This document shows, one piece after another, positions 9,730-20,649 of a stretch of 64,000 nt of DNA. Source of the stretch: Sodalis sp. dw_96 (lineage in GTDB: Bacteria > Pseudomonadota > Gammaproteobacteria > Enterobacterales > Enterobacteriaceae); NCBI RefSeq assembly GCF_018449575.1, contig NZ_JAAVUT010000017.1, forward strand, positions 1 to 64,000. Reading direction: 5' to 3'. The stretch's first letter is position 1; every line of letters starts with the position of its first letter. Position numbers and translations under genes: made by a program. The notes under the pieces are model-generated. The model saw nothing but the letters and a program-made list of their open reading frames with translations, was not told the DNA's origin and searched no databases.

Positions 9730-11241
9730 GTGGAAACCAAAGATCTGATTGTGATTGGCGGCGGCATCAACGGTGCCGGCATTGCGGCCGATGCGGCAGG
9801 TCGCGGCCTGTCCGTGTTGCTGCTGGAGGCAGATGATCTGGCCTGCGCGACCTCATCAGCCAGTTCCAAACTTATTCACGGCGGTTTGCGCTATCTCGAG
9901 CATTACGAGTTCCGTTTGGTCAGCGAAGCCTTGGCTGAACGGGAAGTCTTGCTGAAAATGGCGCCCCATATCGCTTTCCCGATGCGTTTTCGCCTGCCCC
10001 ATCGCCCCCATCTGCGCCCGGCCTGGATGATTCGCATCGGCCTGTTTATGTATGACCATCTGGGTAAACGCACCAGCCTGCCCGCCAGTAAAGGTATTCG
10101 CTTTGGCGCGGATTCCGTCTTAAAACCGTCGATTGTGCGCGGTTTTGAATACTCCGACTGCTGGGTGGACGACGCGCGGCTGGTGGTGGCCAATGCCCAG
10201 GAAGTGCTGGCCAAGGGGGGTGAAGTGCGCACCCGAACCAAGGTTACCCGGGCCTGGCGTAAAGAGGGTTTGTGGAATGTGGAGGCGCTGGATGCCTTAA
10301 CCGGCAAAACCCTGACCTGGCAGGCCAAAGGCTTGGTCAACGCCACCGGTCCCTGGGTGAAGGAATTTATTGACGACAGTCTGAAGCTGCCGTCGCAATA
10401 CGGCATTCGTCTCATCAAGGGCAGCCATATCGTGGTGCCCCGCGTGCATAACGGTCAGCAGGCCTATATTCTGCAAAACGAAGATCACCGCATCGTCTTT
10501 GTCATCCCCTGGATGGATGAGTTTTCCATTATCGGCACCACTGATGTGGAATATCACGGCGACCCGAAGGGGGTTACCATCGACGAAAACGAAATCGATT
10601 ATTTATTAAATGTTTATAATACCCATTTCAAAAAACCGCTAAGCCGCCAGGACATTGTTTGGAGCTATTCCGGTGTTCGGCCTTTGTGCGATGATGAATC
10701 CGATTCTCCCCAGGCGGTGACCCGTGATTATACGCTGTCGGTGACCGACGACCATGGCAAGGCCCCGCTGCTGTCGGTGTTCGGCGGCAAGCTCACCACC
10801 TATCGTAAGCTGGCTGAGCATGCCTTGGATAAACTGGCGAAGTATTACCCCTCCGCCTCCAAGGCCTGGACCAAAGGTACGGTATTGCCCGGCGGCGAAC
10901 TTCATGGCGATCGCGACGATTATGCCGCCGGCCTGCGCCGTAAATTCTCTTTTCTGCCGGAAAGCCTGGCGCGCCGTTATAGTCGCACCTATGGTAGCCA
11001 AAGCGAGCAGTTGCTGAAAGGGGCCGTCCGGATAGCGGACTTGGGCGAAGACTTCGGTCACGGACTTTATGAAGTGGAGCTGAATTACCTGGTGGCCCAT
11101 GAATGGGTGGTGACGCTGGATGATGCTATCTGGCGGCGCACCAAGCTGGGCATGTGGCTTGATGACCAACAAAAACAGCATATCAGCGAGTGGCTGGCGC
11201 AACACGCCAGGGCTGGACGGTCGTTGTCGCTGGCGTCATAG
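9730..11241 (+). CDS. glpD: Aerobic glycerol-3-phosphate dehydrogenase
   Basis: A 503-residue FAD enzyme on the inner-membrane face that oxidises sn-glycerol-3-phosphate to dihydroxyacetone phosphate and feeds electrons to ubiquinone. It is collinear with E. coli GlpD (501 aa). The dinucleotide-binding motif GGGINGAGIAADAAGRG occupies residues 9-25; ASSKLIHGGLRYLE and the YSGVRPL segment are conserved. The start is GTG at 9730, supported by GGAGGA 7 nt upstream and alignment to METKDL. No glpR is visible nearby although the operator is kept, so the repressor must lie elsewhere or be lost. Confidence 0.98.
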   Translation: METKDLIVIGGGINGAGIAADAAGRGLSVLLLEADDLACATSSASSKLIHGGLRYLEHYEFRLVSEALAEREVLLKMAPHIAFPMRFRLPHRPHLRPAWMIRIGLFMYDHLGKRTSLPASKGIRFGADSVLKPSIVRGFEYSDCWVDDARLVVANAQEVLAKGGEVRTRTKVTRAWRKEGLWNVEALDALTGKTLTWQAKGLVNATGPWVKEFIDDSLKLPSQYGIRLIKGSHIVVPRVHNGQQAYILQNEDHRIVFVIPWMDEFSIIGTTDVEYHGDPKGVTIDENEIDYLLNVYNTHFKKPLSRQDIVWSYSGVRPLCDDESDSPQAVTRDYTLSVTDDHGKAPLLSVFGGKLTTYRKLAEHALDKLAKYYPSASKAWTKGTVLPGGELHGDRDDYAAGLRRKFSFLPESLARRYSRTYGSQSEQLLKGAVRIADLGEDFGHGLYEVELNYLVAHEWVVTLDDAIWRRTKLGMWLDDQQKQHISEWLAQHARAGRSLSLAS

Positions 11242-11295
11242 CGGAAGGGTTGGGAAAATTTTATTATCGATTAAGGCTCCCGGCGACGAATGGCT

Positions 11296-11387
11296 CCTAG
11301 GCCGCTTATCAGGTGAAACTGAATCTTGGGCCTAGGTCCCTGTTGTGGGGACCTTCGGCATAAAAGACGCTTTCCTCGCCCGTGAGG
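11296..11387. other. Stem-loops in the glpD 3' flank
   Basis: Three small inverted repeats follow glpD: CCTAGGCC (11296) with GGCCTAGG (11329), GGTCCC with GGGACC around 11335-11353, and CCTC-GCCCGT-GAGG near 11374-11387. None has a clear T-run, so this is at most a weak transcription end for glpD or the convergent LysR gene. Confidence 0.35.
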
Positions 11388-11428
11388 AGGAATGGTTAAT
11401 TGTGTAACGCAGCGGGAAGCGCCGCTAA

Positions 11429-12364
11429 TCAGTCCGGCGCTAACGCGGCGTTTTGAACGATATGTTCCCATAGCTCTTCCGCCGTACGGGTCATCGGAGC
11501 GGCGTGTCGGAACAGGCGAACTTCAACCGGTATCTTCAACGCTATGTCGATAGGCGTTACCAGCATCAGATTGCCTTGCAGCATCTCTCCTAATGCAATG
11601 GAGAACGGCAGCCAGGCAACCCCTTCCCCGCTCACCGCCATCGCCAATAGCGTACTGGCTAAATCGGACGTGAATACCGTCCGCATATGCCTGGTCAATT
11701 TCACCACCGCGGGTTGCCCGGATAAAATTCTTCCCAGGCCGGATTCGCCGCTATAGGAAAGGAAGGGAATTGCCTTATCTTCCAGACTCCATTTAGGCTT
11801 GCCGCTATCCGGATCGGGGGCGCTGACCAACACCATATTATCCGAACCGACTTTTATGCTTTTGTAATCGCCGGATTCCAGCTTAAGGTTCATTTTAGGA
11901 AGATGATGGCAAAGCAGGAATTGAGATTGTCCTTGGGTAAATATCCTTTCACAGGCGCGCATGGTATTCGAAACCAGCTGAAAGGTGTTGAGGAGATTGG
12001 CAGTTTTACTTCTCTTTATCCAGGAAGGAAAAAAGGCAAAAGATAAAGAATGGGTAGCAGTAAAGATGACTTCCGCATCATTTAGCTCCGAGGTTTCCAG
12101 CGTTTTCCTGCGGGCGTTATAAAGCAGGCTGATGAGCGTCGCCGCCTCGTCGCAAAAGACTTCACCGGCTTTTGTCAGCGTGACGCTGCGTCGTGAACGT
12201 TGAAACAGCGTTGCGCCGATCCATCCTTCCAACGACTGAATCCGGCGACTGAACGCCGGCTGGGTGATATTTCTGATTGAAGCAGCCTGTGAAAAATTTA
12301 ATGTCTGCCTCAAGGCTAAACAGTCTTCGAGCCAAATTAACTCTATTTGAATATTCTGATGCAT
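11429..12364 (-). CDS. LysR-family regulator, HypT (YjiE/QseD)-like
   Basis: 311 residues. The N-terminal winged helix-turn-helix reads WLEDCLALRQTLNFSQAA...ITQPAFSRRIQSLE, the pattern of the HypT subgroup, followed by an effector-binding domain. It lies 82 bp downstream of the AEC permease on the same strand and close to the tartrate dehydratase-like gene, so control of that cassette is a reasonable inference. The ligand is unknown; HypT itself responds to hypochlorite in E. coli, but cassette context argues for an organic-acid inducer here. Confidence 0.85.
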   Translation of the reverse strand: MHQNIQIELIWLEDCLALRQTLNFSQAASIRNITQPAFSRRIQSLEGWIGATLFQRSRRSVTLTKAGEVFCDEAATLISLLYNARRKTLETSELNDAEVIFTATHSLSFAFFPSWIKRSKTANLLNTFQLVSNTMRACERIFTQGQSQFLLCHHLPKMNLKLESGDYKSIKVGSDNMVLVSAPDPDSGKPKWSLEDKAIPFLSYSGESGLGRILSGQPAVVKLTRHMRTVFTSDLASTLLAMAVSGEGVAWLPFSIALGEMLQGNLMLVTPIDIALKIPVEVRLFRHAAPMTRTAEELWEHIVQNAALAPD

Positions 12365-12446
12365 AGAAACCTACGCCACCCTGTTATCAGGATTTTCAAT
12401 GTAATCTATTATGCCTCCTTATTGCACAAAAAAACGACTATAGCGA

Positions 12447-13370
12447 TTAAATTAATTTCAACGCCAGAGAGATAGTAAACGGCACGGTGATTACGGCTAA
12501 AAGCGTGCTTGCCATAATAGCGCATGCCGCTTTTTCAGGATGGACATTCAGTAAGGTAGCCACGGCGGAAATATTACTGGCTAAGGGATTGCAAGCAATC
12601 ATAATCACCACAATTTTTTCGGGTTGAGAAAGATTGAAGCACAAAGAGAAAATGACAATCACCGCCACTGCGTAAAGAACATGTTTCCACAGCAATGCCA
12701 GACCGATAAATTTCCAATCCAAGATCAGCTTTTCATATTTGGCCAGGGACAAGCCGATTATCATCATGCCTAATACACTGTATCCGCCGACAAAGGTATC
12801 CATTCCGGATATAACGATCGGAGAAAGGGAAACGTTGAAATGTTTAAACACCAGGGCCAGGGCCGAAGCATAAAGCGTAGGCATCTTCATTACCAGGATC
12901 AGGCTGTCGACTATTGAATTTTTTCCACGGGCGGTGAGATAAAATGCCGTGGTGAACTCATAAATATTTGACGCCACTTTCACAAAAACGACGATGGCAA
13001 TGGCCACGGCGCCATATTCCGTGCCCTTCAACAGGCCGATGGCCAAAGGCAAGACAAAATAACCGACGTTGCCTGCCCCGCCGATCGCGCCGAATAAATT
13101 AGCGCGGCTATCTTTCCAGACCAGTTTACCGATCGCGAAAGCGATCAATGCGGCGATACTCGCTCCGATATAAAAAACAAAGGTATACACAACATATCCC
13201 ACAGTGGCAGGGGATTCGTAGATAAGAATAAAACAGGCCGCTGGCGTAAAGACATAAATTAATAAGCTGGAAATATCTTTGCTATTTATTTTGAATTTTT
13301 TACCGACATACCATCCTAACAATGATACGGCAATTAAAAAAGCAACGCGATATAAAACCTCAATGAACAT
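12447..13370 (-). CDS. AEC-family (auxin efflux carrier-like) permease
   Basis: 307 residues, about ten hydrophobic segments in two halves. An N-terminal half ends near residue 150 and GGAGNVGYFVLPLAIG (about 97-112) is the conserved crossover region of this family. Bacterial members carry malonate, malate or other carboxylates. It lies between a tartrate dehydratase-like gene and a LysR gene on one strand, so transport of D-tartrate or a related hydroxy-acid is inferred. A GAGGC SD precedes the ATG at 13370. It is separated from the enzyme gene by 357 bp, so it may have its own promoter. Confidence 0.85.
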   Translation of the reverse strand: MFIEVLYRVAFLIAVSLLGWYVGKKFKINSKDISSLLIYVFTPAACFILIYESPATVGYVVYTFVFYIGASIAALIAFAIGKLVWKDSRANLFGAIGGAGNVGYFVLPLAIGLLKGTEYGAVAIAIVVFVKVASNIYEFTTAFYLTARGKNSIVDSLILVMKMPTLYASALALVFKHFNVSLSPIVISGMDTFVGGYSVLGMMIIGLSLAKYEKLILDWKFIGLALLWKHVLYAVAVIVIFSLCFNLSQPEKIVVIMIACNPLASNISAVATLLNVHPEKAACAIMASTLLAVITVPFTISLALKLI

Positions 13371-13727
13371 TTTATGCCTCGTAAATCATAGTGTAGGGGG
13401 TAATTTAAAATGACGAATAAACAAATATTATGATGAGTTGAACAGATATTCGTTAAAATTTTTTAAACGACTATTATTAATCAAGGAGATCCATTAGACT
13501 GTTATTTTCTGTCGTTTTCGGACCTAGTGTCCGTCATTCAGCTTTATTATATCGTTTCATCTGTCTCTCCCGGCATGCCGCTGGTTATAAAGATGCAATA
13601 GGTGGCCGTTGTGAAAAATTTCAGATCGGTTGGCGCATGAGATATATACCTATTTTTGATGCGACTCGAACATAATAACCTGGCACAACGAGCAAACATA
13701 TTTTATGCCAGGTCATTATATTTTAAA
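13371..13727. other. Intergenic between the tartrate dehydratase-like gene and the AEC permease
   Basis: 357 bp with no gene. It holds the stem-loop at 13674-13717 just after the enzyme gene and presumably a promoter for the permease; nothing else recognised. Confidence 0.5.
13674..13717 (-). terminator. Stem-loop after the tartrate dehydratase-like gene
   Basis: AATAACCTGGCA (13674-13685) pairs with TGCCAGGTCATT (13706-13717) across a 20-nt loop, 11 nt beyond the stop codon of the minus-strand enzyme gene. No strong T-run follows, so it is a weak terminator or an mRNA-protecting hairpin. Confidence 0.45.
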
Positions 13728-14891
13728 TTATTCCGCCAGTTCCCGCATGACGCTGATAAGATCCGATTTTCCCTCGAAGCCAATCCCCGGCAGCTCCGGC
13801 ATAACGATATGGCCTTCTTCCACCCGGACAGAATCAGGGAAACCGCCGTAAGGCTGGAATAAATCGGGATAACTTTCATTGCCCCCCAAGCCCAGACCGG
13901 CGGCGATATTGAGGGACATTTGATGACCGCCGTGGGGGACGCAGCGTGACGGAGACCAGCCAAATTCTGCGAGCACCTCCAGCGTACGCAGATATTCCAC
14001 ACAGCCATAAGACAGGGCGCAGTCGAATTGCAGGTAGTCACGATCGGGTCGCATGCCGCCATAACGCAGCAAATTCCTGGCATCCTGATGTGAGAACAGG
14101 TTTTCCCCGGTAGCCATCGGGGCGGGATAAAATTCGGCAATGGCCGCCTGTAGCGCATAATCCAGCGGATCGCCGATTTCTTCATACCAGAATAAGGGAT
14201 ATTCACGCAGCATTTTGGCGTAGGCGATACCGGTTTCGAGATTGAATCGACCGTTGGCATCCACCGCCAACCTGGCTTCATCACCTATTTCGGCCAATAC
14301 CGCATCAATACGCCGGCGATCTTCGTCAATGGAGGCGCCGCCGATTTTCATTTTGACGACGTTATACCCGCGATTAAGATAACTGCGCATTTCCGTGCCC
14401 AGGGCGGTTAAATCTTTACCCGGATAATAATATCCCCCGGCCGCGTAGACAAAAACACGGGGATTGGCTTTACGGCCTTTCATTTCGGCAAGCAGCTGGA
14501 ACAGGGGCTTGCCGGCAATCTTTGCCGTGGCGTCCCATATCGCCATGTCCAGGGTGCCGACGGCAACCGAGCGTTCCCCGTGGCCGCCGGGTTTTTCATT
14601 AGTCATCATGATGTCCCAGATACGGGAAGGATCAAGATTATCCCCTGCCTCATTCAATAACTTTGCCGGCTCTGCTTCCAAAATCCGATTGCGAAAACGC
14701 TCCCTTATTAAGCCGCCCTGTCCGTAGCGCCCGTTGGAATTAAAGCCATAACCCACCACGCGACGCCCGTCGCGGACGACATCGGTGACAACGGCAACCA
14801 GGCTGGTGGTCATTTTACTAAAATCTATGTATGCATTACGAATAGGAGAGGCGATGGGTTTGGTCTTTTCGACAACATCAATGATATGCAT
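13728..14891 (-). CDS. tarD: D(-)-tartrate dehydratase-like enolase-superfamily enzyme
   Basis: 387 residues, mandelate racemase/muconate-lactonizing fold with capping domain and barrel. Catalytic positions fit the characterised Bradyrhizobium TarD: Lys182 of KMK, metal ligands Asp211 (DANGR), Glu237 and Glu263 (TGEN), His320 in CVPHGGHQMSLNIA. Each is offset by a constant two residues from my recollection of that enzyme (K184, D213, E239, E265, H322). The strings MATGENLFSHQDARNLLRYG and ESYPDLFQPYGGFPDS are near-identical to that subfamily. It would dehydrate D-tartrate to oxaloacetate. It heads a cassette with an AEC permease and a LysR regulator, inserted between glpD and glgP. Sugar-acid dehydratase activity of another specificity is possible. 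Confidence 0.85.
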   Translation of the reverse strand: MHIIDVVEKTKPIASPIRNAYIDFSKMTTSLVAVVTDVVRDGRRVVGYGFNSNGRYGQGGLIRERFRNRILEAEPAKLLNEAGDNLDPSRIWDIMMTNEKPGGHGERSVAVGTLDMAIWDATAKIAGKPLFQLLAEMKGRKANPRVFVYAAGGYYYPGKDLTALGTEMRSYLNRGYNVVKMKIGGASIDEDRRRIDAVLAEIGDEARLAVDANGRFNLETGIAYAKMLREYPLFWYEEIGDPLDYALQAAIAEFYPAPMATGENLFSHQDARNLLRYGGMRPDRDYLQFDCALSYGCVEYLRTLEVLAEFGWSPSRCVPHGGHQMSLNIAAGLGLGGNESYPDLFQPYGGFPDSVRVEEGHIVMPELPGIGFEGKSDLISVMRELAE

Positions 14892-15321
14892 TTTATTTCC
14901 CTACGATGTTAACCTTGCTGATCTGTTTTCTTATTCCCATTATATTTTTTGAGTGAGTTCTGACTAATGCCCATTACTATTCTTGTGATGCTTACAGCGC
15001 ATTACAGAAATCTGAATGACTAAACTGTTTTTTAATGGTTGTAATATAAGGTTTTTTAATTTATACGATTTATTTATTAACTCTTTTTTTACTGTGGTTA
15101 CATTGATTTTAAATAGCTGATTTGTGATGAACATTACACTTTCATTCCGCGAAATTCGCGCTTAACCTTCGCCAGACTATATTCAAGTCAAGAGTAATTA
15201 CATAAGAGGGGGGATTATATTTATAGTTAACGCGTAATAAATATCATTTTTTATTGCCTGGCAAAGATTTCCGCCGACGAGGATTCCCCCATCGGCGGCT
15301 AAATAAGAGTGCGTGACTCTG
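14892..15321. other. A+T-rich intergenic region between the tartrate cassette and glgP
   Basis: 430 bp with no gene found. It holds the presumed promoter of the tartrate dehydratase-like gene, a short palindrome GCGAAATTCGC near 15159, and the glgP-distal stem-loop at 15271-15299. Confidence 0.5.
15271..15299 (-). terminator. Stem-loop ending the glg cluster
   Basis: CCGCCGA (15271-15277) pairs with TCGGCGG (15292-15298) about 23 nt beyond the glgP stop. On the minus strand the stem is followed by AAATCTTT, a modest T-rich tract. Confidence 0.55.
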
Positions 15322-17769
15322 CTACAACCGTATCGGCTTCACATGCCAGATCTCGTCGGCATATTCCTGAATGGTGCGGTCGGAGGAAAAATACCCCATG
15401 CTGGCAATATTCATCACGGCACGACGCGCCCATTCATCCTGATTGCGATAGAGAACATCCACCTTATCCTGGGTATCCACATAACTGCGATAATCCGCCA
15501 GCAATTGGTAATGATCGCCGAAATTTACCAGGGTATCGAACAGGTTGCGATAGCGATTGGGTTCGCCGGGACTGAAGGCGCCGGTGGCGATTTGCGTTAA
15601 CGCCTGGTTCAATTCGGCATCCTGTTCAAAATACTGGCGCGGGTTGTAGCCTTTACGCCGCAGTTCCTCCACCTGTTCGGCGGTATTGCCGAAAATAAAG
15701 ATATTTTCATCTCCCATGCGTTCGCCCATTTCGATATTGGCGCCGTCCAGCGTGCCGATAGTCAGCGCGCCGTTGAGGGCAAACTTCATATTACTGGTGC
15801 CGGAAGCCTCGGTGCCCGCCAGTGAGATCTGTTCCGACAGATCCGCCGCCGGGATGATCAATTGCGCCAGGCTAACCCCATAATTCGGGATAAAAACCAC
15901 TTTTAGCCGGTTCTTCACCACCGGATCGCTGTTGATCACCGCGGCAACGTCGTTGATCAAATGGATAATATGTTTTGCCATGTAATAGGCCGACGCGGCT
16001 TTACCGGCAAAAATATTGACCCGTGGCACCCAATCCAGGTCCGGATCCTGTTTGATGCGGTTGTACCGGGTAATGATGTGCAGCACGTTCAGCAGCTGTC
16101 GTTTATATTCGTGAATACGCTTTATTTGCACATCAAACAGGGCCGCCGGATCGGTGACGACGTTCAGTTCCCGCGCCAAATAGATAGCCAAGGCCCGTTT
16201 ATTGCTCAGCTTGGCTTTTTGGATGTCCTGGATAAAGGCCGGGAAATCGATTTGGCTTTTTATCTCTTCCAGCTGGCTCAAATCGGTGCGCCAGGTCTGG
16301 CCGATGTTCTCATCCAGCACCGCCGACAGAGGACGGTTTGCCAGCGCCAGCCAGCGGCGCGGCGTGACGCCGTTGGTTTTATTGCAAAAGCGATCGGGGA
16401 AAATACGGGCAAAATCGGCAAACAGGGATTGTACCATCAGGTCCGAGTGCAACGCGGATACGCCGTTCACTTTATGGCTGGCAATCACCGCCAGCCAGGC
16501 CATTCTGACCCGTCGGCCATCGTTCTCATCAATAATCGACACCCGCGACAACAGGGCGGAGTCATCGGGTATCTGTTCCTGCACGCCGTTCAGAAAATGG
16601 TCGTTGATTTCAAAGATGATTTGCAAATGCCGGGGCAGGATTTTGCCCATCATCTCCACCGGCCAGGTTTCCAGCGCTTCGCTCATCAAGGTGTGGTTGG
16701 TATAGGAGAAGACGGAACAGACCACATCCCAGGCCTGTTGCCAGGTGAATTTATGGTCGTCGATTAACAGGCGCATCAATTCCGGGATAGAGAGCACCGG
16801 ATGGGTATCATTAAGGTGAATGGCGATTTTATCCGCCAGATTATCGAAGGTCTGATGCATCAGCCAGTGGCGATTCAGGATATCCTGCATGGTGGCGGAA
16901 ACCAAAAAGTATTCCTGGCGCAGGCGCAATTCGCGGCCTGAATAGGTGGAATCGTCCGGATACAACACCCGCGATACGTTTTCGGAAAAGTTTTTATCTT
17001 CTACCGCGGCGAAATAATCTCCCTGGTTGAATTTACCCAAGTTGATTTCGTTACTGGCCTGCGCGCCCCACAGCCGCAGCGTATTGGTGGCATCGGTATC
17101 AAAGCCGGGGATGATCTGGTCGAAAGCGCACGCCAGGACTTCTTCCGTTTCCACCCAGCGGGTTTTGGCGCCTTCATGCTGGACCCGGCCGCCGAAACGG
17201 ACTTTAAAACGGGTGGAGTGGCGGGGAAATTCCCACGGGTTGCCGTATTCCAGCCAATAATCCGGCGATTCGGCCTGCTGTCCGTTGACAATGTTTTGTT
17301 TGAACATGCCGTATTCGTAACGAATGCCGTAACCCCGTCCCGGCAGCGCCAGGGTGGCCATGGAATCCAGGAAGCAGGCGGCCAGTCGTCCCAACCCGCC
17401 GTTGCCCAGCCCCGGATCGTTTTCCTCTTGCAGCAGGTCGTCCAGCTCAAACCCCATATCCTCCAGGGCCGCTTTAGTATCGTCATAAATGCCCATGGCC
17501 AGCAGCGCATTGGACAGGGTCCGTCCGAGCAGGAACTCCATCGAGAGGTAATATACCTGGCGCACATCCTGTGACAGCTGGGCGCGATTGGAACGCAGCC
17601 AGCGTTCCACCATGCGATCCCGCACCGCCAGTAACGTCGCGTTCAGCCATTCATGTTTATTGGCGACGGAAGGATCTTTGCCGATGGTAAACATAAGCTT
17701 ATAGGCTATGGAATGTTTCAGCGCTTCAACGCTGAGCGTGGGTGAGGCATAAATAAACGGTGAGTTCAT
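15322..17769 (-). CDS. glgP: Glycogen phosphorylase
   Basis: 815 residues, same length as E. coli GlgP. It removes glucose-1-phosphate from non-reducing ends of glycogen using pyridoxal phosphate. The cofactor-lysine region [15 protein letters not shown] is intact near the C-terminus, as are [14 protein letters not shown] and [15 protein letters not shown] place the start at 17769 ([19 protein letters not shown]), matching the E. coli N-terminus and lying 9 nt after GGGGA; an upstream ATG at 17778 has almost no spacing from that SD. It follows glgA by 26 nt as the last gene of the glgBXCAP order. Confidence 0.98.
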   Translation of the reverse strand: MNSPFIYASPTLSVEALKHSIAYKLMFTIGKDPSVANKHEWLNATLLAVRDRMVERWLRSNRAQLSQDVRQVYYLSMEFLLGRTLSNALLAMGIYDDTKAALEDMGFELDDLLQEENDPGLGNGGLGRLAACFLDSMATLALPGRGYGIRYEYGMFKQNIVNGQQAESPDYWLEYGNPWEFPRHSTRFKVRFGGRVQHEGAKTRWVETEEVLACAFDQIIPGFDTDATNTLRLWGAQASNEINLGKFNQGDYFAAVEDKNFSENVSRVLYPDDSTYSGRELRLRQEYFLVSATMQDILNRHWLMHQTFDNLADKIAIHLNDTHPVLSIPELMRLLIDDHKFTWQQAWDVVCSVFSYTNHTLMSEALETWPVEMMGKILPRHLQIIFEINDHFLNGVQEQIPDDSALLSRVSIIDENDGRRVRMAWLAVIASHKVNGVSALHSDLMVQSLFADFARIFPDRFCNKTNGVTPRRWLALANRPLSAVLDENIGQTWRTDLSQLEEIKSQIDFPAFIQDIQKAKLSNKRALAIYLARELNVVTDPAALFDVQIKRIHEYKRQLLNVLHIITRYNRIKQDPDLDWVPRVNIFAGKAASAYYMAKHIIHLINDVAAVINSDPVVKNRLKVVFIPNYGVSLAQLIIPAADLSEQISLAGTEASGTSNMKFALNGALTIGTLDGANIEMGERMGDENIFIFGNTAEQVEELRRKGYNPRQYFEQDAELNQALTQIATGAFSPGEPNRYRNLFDTLVNFGDHYQLLADYRSYVDTQDKVDVLYRNQDEWARRAVMNIASMGYFSSDRTIQEYADEIWHVKPIRL

Positions 17770-17795
17770 GACATTCATTCCCCATCAGTGAATAT

Positions 17796-19226
17796 CTACA
17801 AGCGTTGATACAGAGACTGATAAGCCCGGGCGGCGACATGCCAGCTAAAATCCAGCCCCATTGCCTGTCGCTGAACATAGCGCCAGAGGGCAGGTCTTGA
17901 CCATAACACAAAAGCCCGGCGGATTGCCCGCTGTAAAGCGGCCGCTGTAGCATCCTCAAACACAAAACCGCTGGCGATGCCGTCGGAGAGATTTTCCAGC
18001 GAGCTGTCGGTCACCGTATCCGCCAGCCCGCCGGTGCGCCGCACCAGGGGTAATGTGCCGTATTTAAGGCCGTATAACTGTGTTAACCCGCAGGGTTCGA
18101 AGCGGCTGGGAACCATAATCACGTCCGCGCCGCCGATAATGCGATGGGAGAAGGCTTCATGGTAGCCCAGTTGCACCCCCACCTGACTGGGGTATTCCGC
18201 CGCCGCCGCGAGAAAGCCCTGTTGCAGGGTGGCGTCGCCGGCCCCCAGCAGCGTGAGCTGGCCGCCTTGATCCAGTAAATCCGGCAGGACTTCCAGCACC
18301 AGATCCAGCCCCTTTTGGCTGGTGAGGCGGCTGACCACGGCAAACAGCGGGACCTTTTCATCCACCGTCAGGCCCATGGCGGTTTGCAAATGACGTTTGT
18401 TATGGACCTTGGCTTCCAGCACGTCGCGGTTATAGCGGGTGGAGAGCATGGGATCGTGGGTCGGGTTCCAGATAGCGTCGTCGACACCGTTAAGAATACC
18501 CGTAAGACGCCCTTGTGATTGCAGGGACATCAGCAGTCCTTCCATGCCGTAGCCGTATGCCGGTTGGGTGATTTCCTTGGCATAGGTGGGGCTGACGGTG
18601 GTGACGTGATCGGCAAAAAACAGCCCGGCTTTTAAATAAGAAATCTGGCCGAAAAACTCCATGCCATAGGTTTGGAAATAGCCCTCGGGCAGACCCAGTT
18701 CCGGCAGATGGCGCGCGGAGAACAGCCCCTGATAAGCCAGGTTGTGCACCGTGAACACCGATTTTGCCGGCCGGCCTTTGGCCGCCAGATAGGCACAGGT
18801 CAATCCGGCGTGCCAATCGTGGGCCTGGACAATATCCGGCTGCCAGGTCCGGTCCAGCCCGGTGGCCATTTCACTTCCCACCCAGCCCAATAGCGCAAAA
18901 CGCAGGTAGTTATCCATATAGGCATACTGATCCTGGTCGTGATAGGGGCTGCCCGGACGATCGTAGAGACTGGGGACATCGATAAGATAGATGCCGACCC
19001 CGTTAAACCGGCCGTACAATAACGTGACGTGATGATTAAACGCATCGAACTCATTAATGATGCGGGTATCCGGAATGCCCTTACGTAAATCCGGAAATGC
19101 GGGCAGCAGTACCCGCACATCATCGCCTTCGATAATTTGAGCGGCGGGCAACGCGCCGACCACATCGGCCAGCCCGCCGGTCTTCAGTAAGGGAAAAAGT
19201 TCGGAACATACATGTAAAACCTGCAT
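17796..19226 (-). CDS. glgA: Glycogen synthase (ADP-glucose)
   Basis: 476 residues; transfers glucose from ADP-glucose to the growing alpha-1,4-glucan. The N-terminal ADP-glucose site KTGGLADV is at residues 15-22, and the C-terminal [19 protein letters not shown] and [10 protein letters not shown] segments of family GT5 are conserved. The ATG at 19226 (MQVLHVCSE) follows GGGAG by 5 nt and matches E. coli; an in-frame ATG at 19238 precedes that SD. It sits between glgC (123 nt gap) and glgP. Confidence 0.98.
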   Translation of the reverse strand: MQVLHVCSELFPLLKTGGLADVVGALPAAQIIEGDDVRVLLPAFPDLRKGIPDTRIINEFDAFNHHVTLLYGRFNGVGIYLIDVPSLYDRPGSPYHDQDQYAYMDNYLRFALLGWVGSEMATGLDRTWQPDIVQAHDWHAGLTCAYLAAKGRPAKSVFTVHNLAYQGLFSARHLPELGLPEGYFQTYGMEFFGQISYLKAGLFFADHVTTVSPTYAKEITQPAYGYGMEGLLMSLQSQGRLTGILNGVDDAIWNPTHDPMLSTRYNRDVLEAKVHNKRHLQTAMGLTVDEKVPLFAVVSRLTSQKGLDLVLEVLPDLLDQGGQLTLLGAGDATLQQGFLAAAAEYPSQVGVQLGYHEAFSHRIIGGADVIMVPSRFEPCGLTQLYGLKYGTLPLVRRTGGLADTVTDSSLENLSDGIASGFVFEDATAAALQRAIRRAFVLWSRPALWRYVQRQAMGLDFSWHVAARAYQSLYQRL

Positions 19227-19349
19227 TATCGCTCCCATCTATATCTTGTTATCTTGTTGCTGTTCAATGACCGCCAACGTGCATACCCGTCATCTTTCAC
19301 ATTGCAGCTGTGTTGACGGCAACGCGAAAGCTATGGGGTAAAGGCTTCC

Positions 19350-20636
19350 CTAACTGAGGCCTGCCAGCATTTTGCGTGTCACCAGTACGATTCCTTCTTC
19401 AGAGCGATAGAATCGTCTTTCGTCTTCTTCGGCGTTCTCACCGATCACCATGCCTTCGGGAATGGAACAGGCGCGATCGATAATGCAGCGCCGTAGCCGG
19501 CAGGATCGGCCCACATTGACATCCGGCAATACCACCGCTTCATCCAGGGTGCAAAATGAGTTCACCCTGACCCGAGGAAACAGGACGGAATGCATGACAT
19601 GGGTGCCGGAAAGGATGCAGCCGCCGGACACCAGAGAATTCAGGGTCACGCCGTGATTACCGGCCCGATCCTGAACAAACTTGGCCGGCGGCAGCGGTTC
19701 CATATGGGTGCGGATCGGCCATTGCTGGTCGTACATGTCCAGTTCCGGCGTCACCGACGCCAGGTCGAGATTGGCGCGCCAATAGGCGTCGAGGGTACCG
19801 ACGTCGCGCCAGTAAGGCGGCGCCGAATTATCCTCGGCGGAGGAGACGCAAGAGAGAGTAAAGGGATGTGCCCAGGCTTCTCCGGCGGCGGTGACTTTCG
19901 GGAGGATATCCTTGCCGAAATCATGATTGGAGCTGTCGATGAGCATGTCCTCTTCCAGCAGTTGGAACAGATAATCCGCGTCAAAGACATAGATGCCCAT
20001 GCTGGCCAACGCCTGATCCGGCGAGCCGGGCATGGCCGGCGGATCCGCCGGTTTTTCCACAAAATCCAGCACCCGGTACTCTTCGTCAACCGCCATGACG
20101 CCGAAATCCCTGGCTTCCAGACGCTCCACCGGCAAACAAGCCACCGTGCATTTCGCCCCTTTTTCCACATGATCGATAAGCAGGCGGGAGTAGTCCATTT
20201 TATAGATATGATCGCCCGCCAGGATGACGATATATTTGGCGCGGTAACGGCGGATGATATCCAGGTTTTGATACACCGCGTCCGCCGTGCCGCGATACCA
20301 GTTTTCGGTGGCGAAGCGCTGCTGTGCCGGCAACAGATCGACGAACTCGTTCATTTCCTCATTGAGAAACGACCAGCCGCGCTGGATGTGTTGCACCAGC
20401 GTATGGGACTGGTACTGGGTAATCACGCCGATACGGCGAATACCGGAATTCAGGCAGTTGGATAACGCAAAATCTATGATGCGGAATTTTCCGCCAAAAT
20501 GTACCGCCGGTTTGGCGCGTTTAGCGGTCAGATCCTTCAGACGGGAACCACGTCCGCCCGCCAGAATCAGCGCAACGGATTGAATGGGTAATTGTCTGGC
20601 CAACATTACCGGGTCACTACTTTCAAACCTAACCAT
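19350..20636 (-). CDS. glgC: Glucose-1-phosphate adenylyltransferase (ADP-glucose pyrophosphorylase)
   Basis: 428 residues (E. coli 431). Makes ADP-glucose from ATP and glucose-1-phosphate, the committed and allosterically controlled step of glycogen synthesis. The nucleotide loop [15 protein letters not shown] and the activator/regulatory stretch [20 protein letters not shown] are intact, and [11 protein letters not shown] and the C-terminal beta-helix ([14 protein letters not shown]) are conserved. AAGGAG precedes the ATG. It lies 13 nt after glgX, so co-transcription is likely. Confidence 0.98.
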   Translation of the reverse strand: MVRFESSDPVMLARQLPIQSVALILAGGRGSRLKDLTAKRAKPAVHFGGKFRIIDFALSNCLNSGIRRIGVITQYQSHTLVQHIQRGWSFLNEEMNEFVDLLPAQQRFATENWYRGTADAVYQNLDIIRRYRAKYIVILAGDHIYKMDYSRLLIDHVEKGAKCTVACLPVERLEARDFGVMAVDEEYRVLDFVEKPADPPAMPGSPDQALASMGIYVFDADYLFQLLEEDMLIDSSNHDFGKDILPKVTAAGEAWAHPFTLSCVSSAEDNSAPPYWRDVGTLDAYWRANLDLASVTPELDMYDQQWPIRTHMEPLPPAKFVQDRAGNHGVTLNSLVSGGCILSGTHVMHSVLFPRVRVNSFCTLDEAVVLPDVNVGRSCRLRRCIIDRACSIPEGMVIGENAEEDERRFYRSEEGIVLVTRKMLAGLS

Positions 20637-20649
20637 GGCCGACTCCTTA

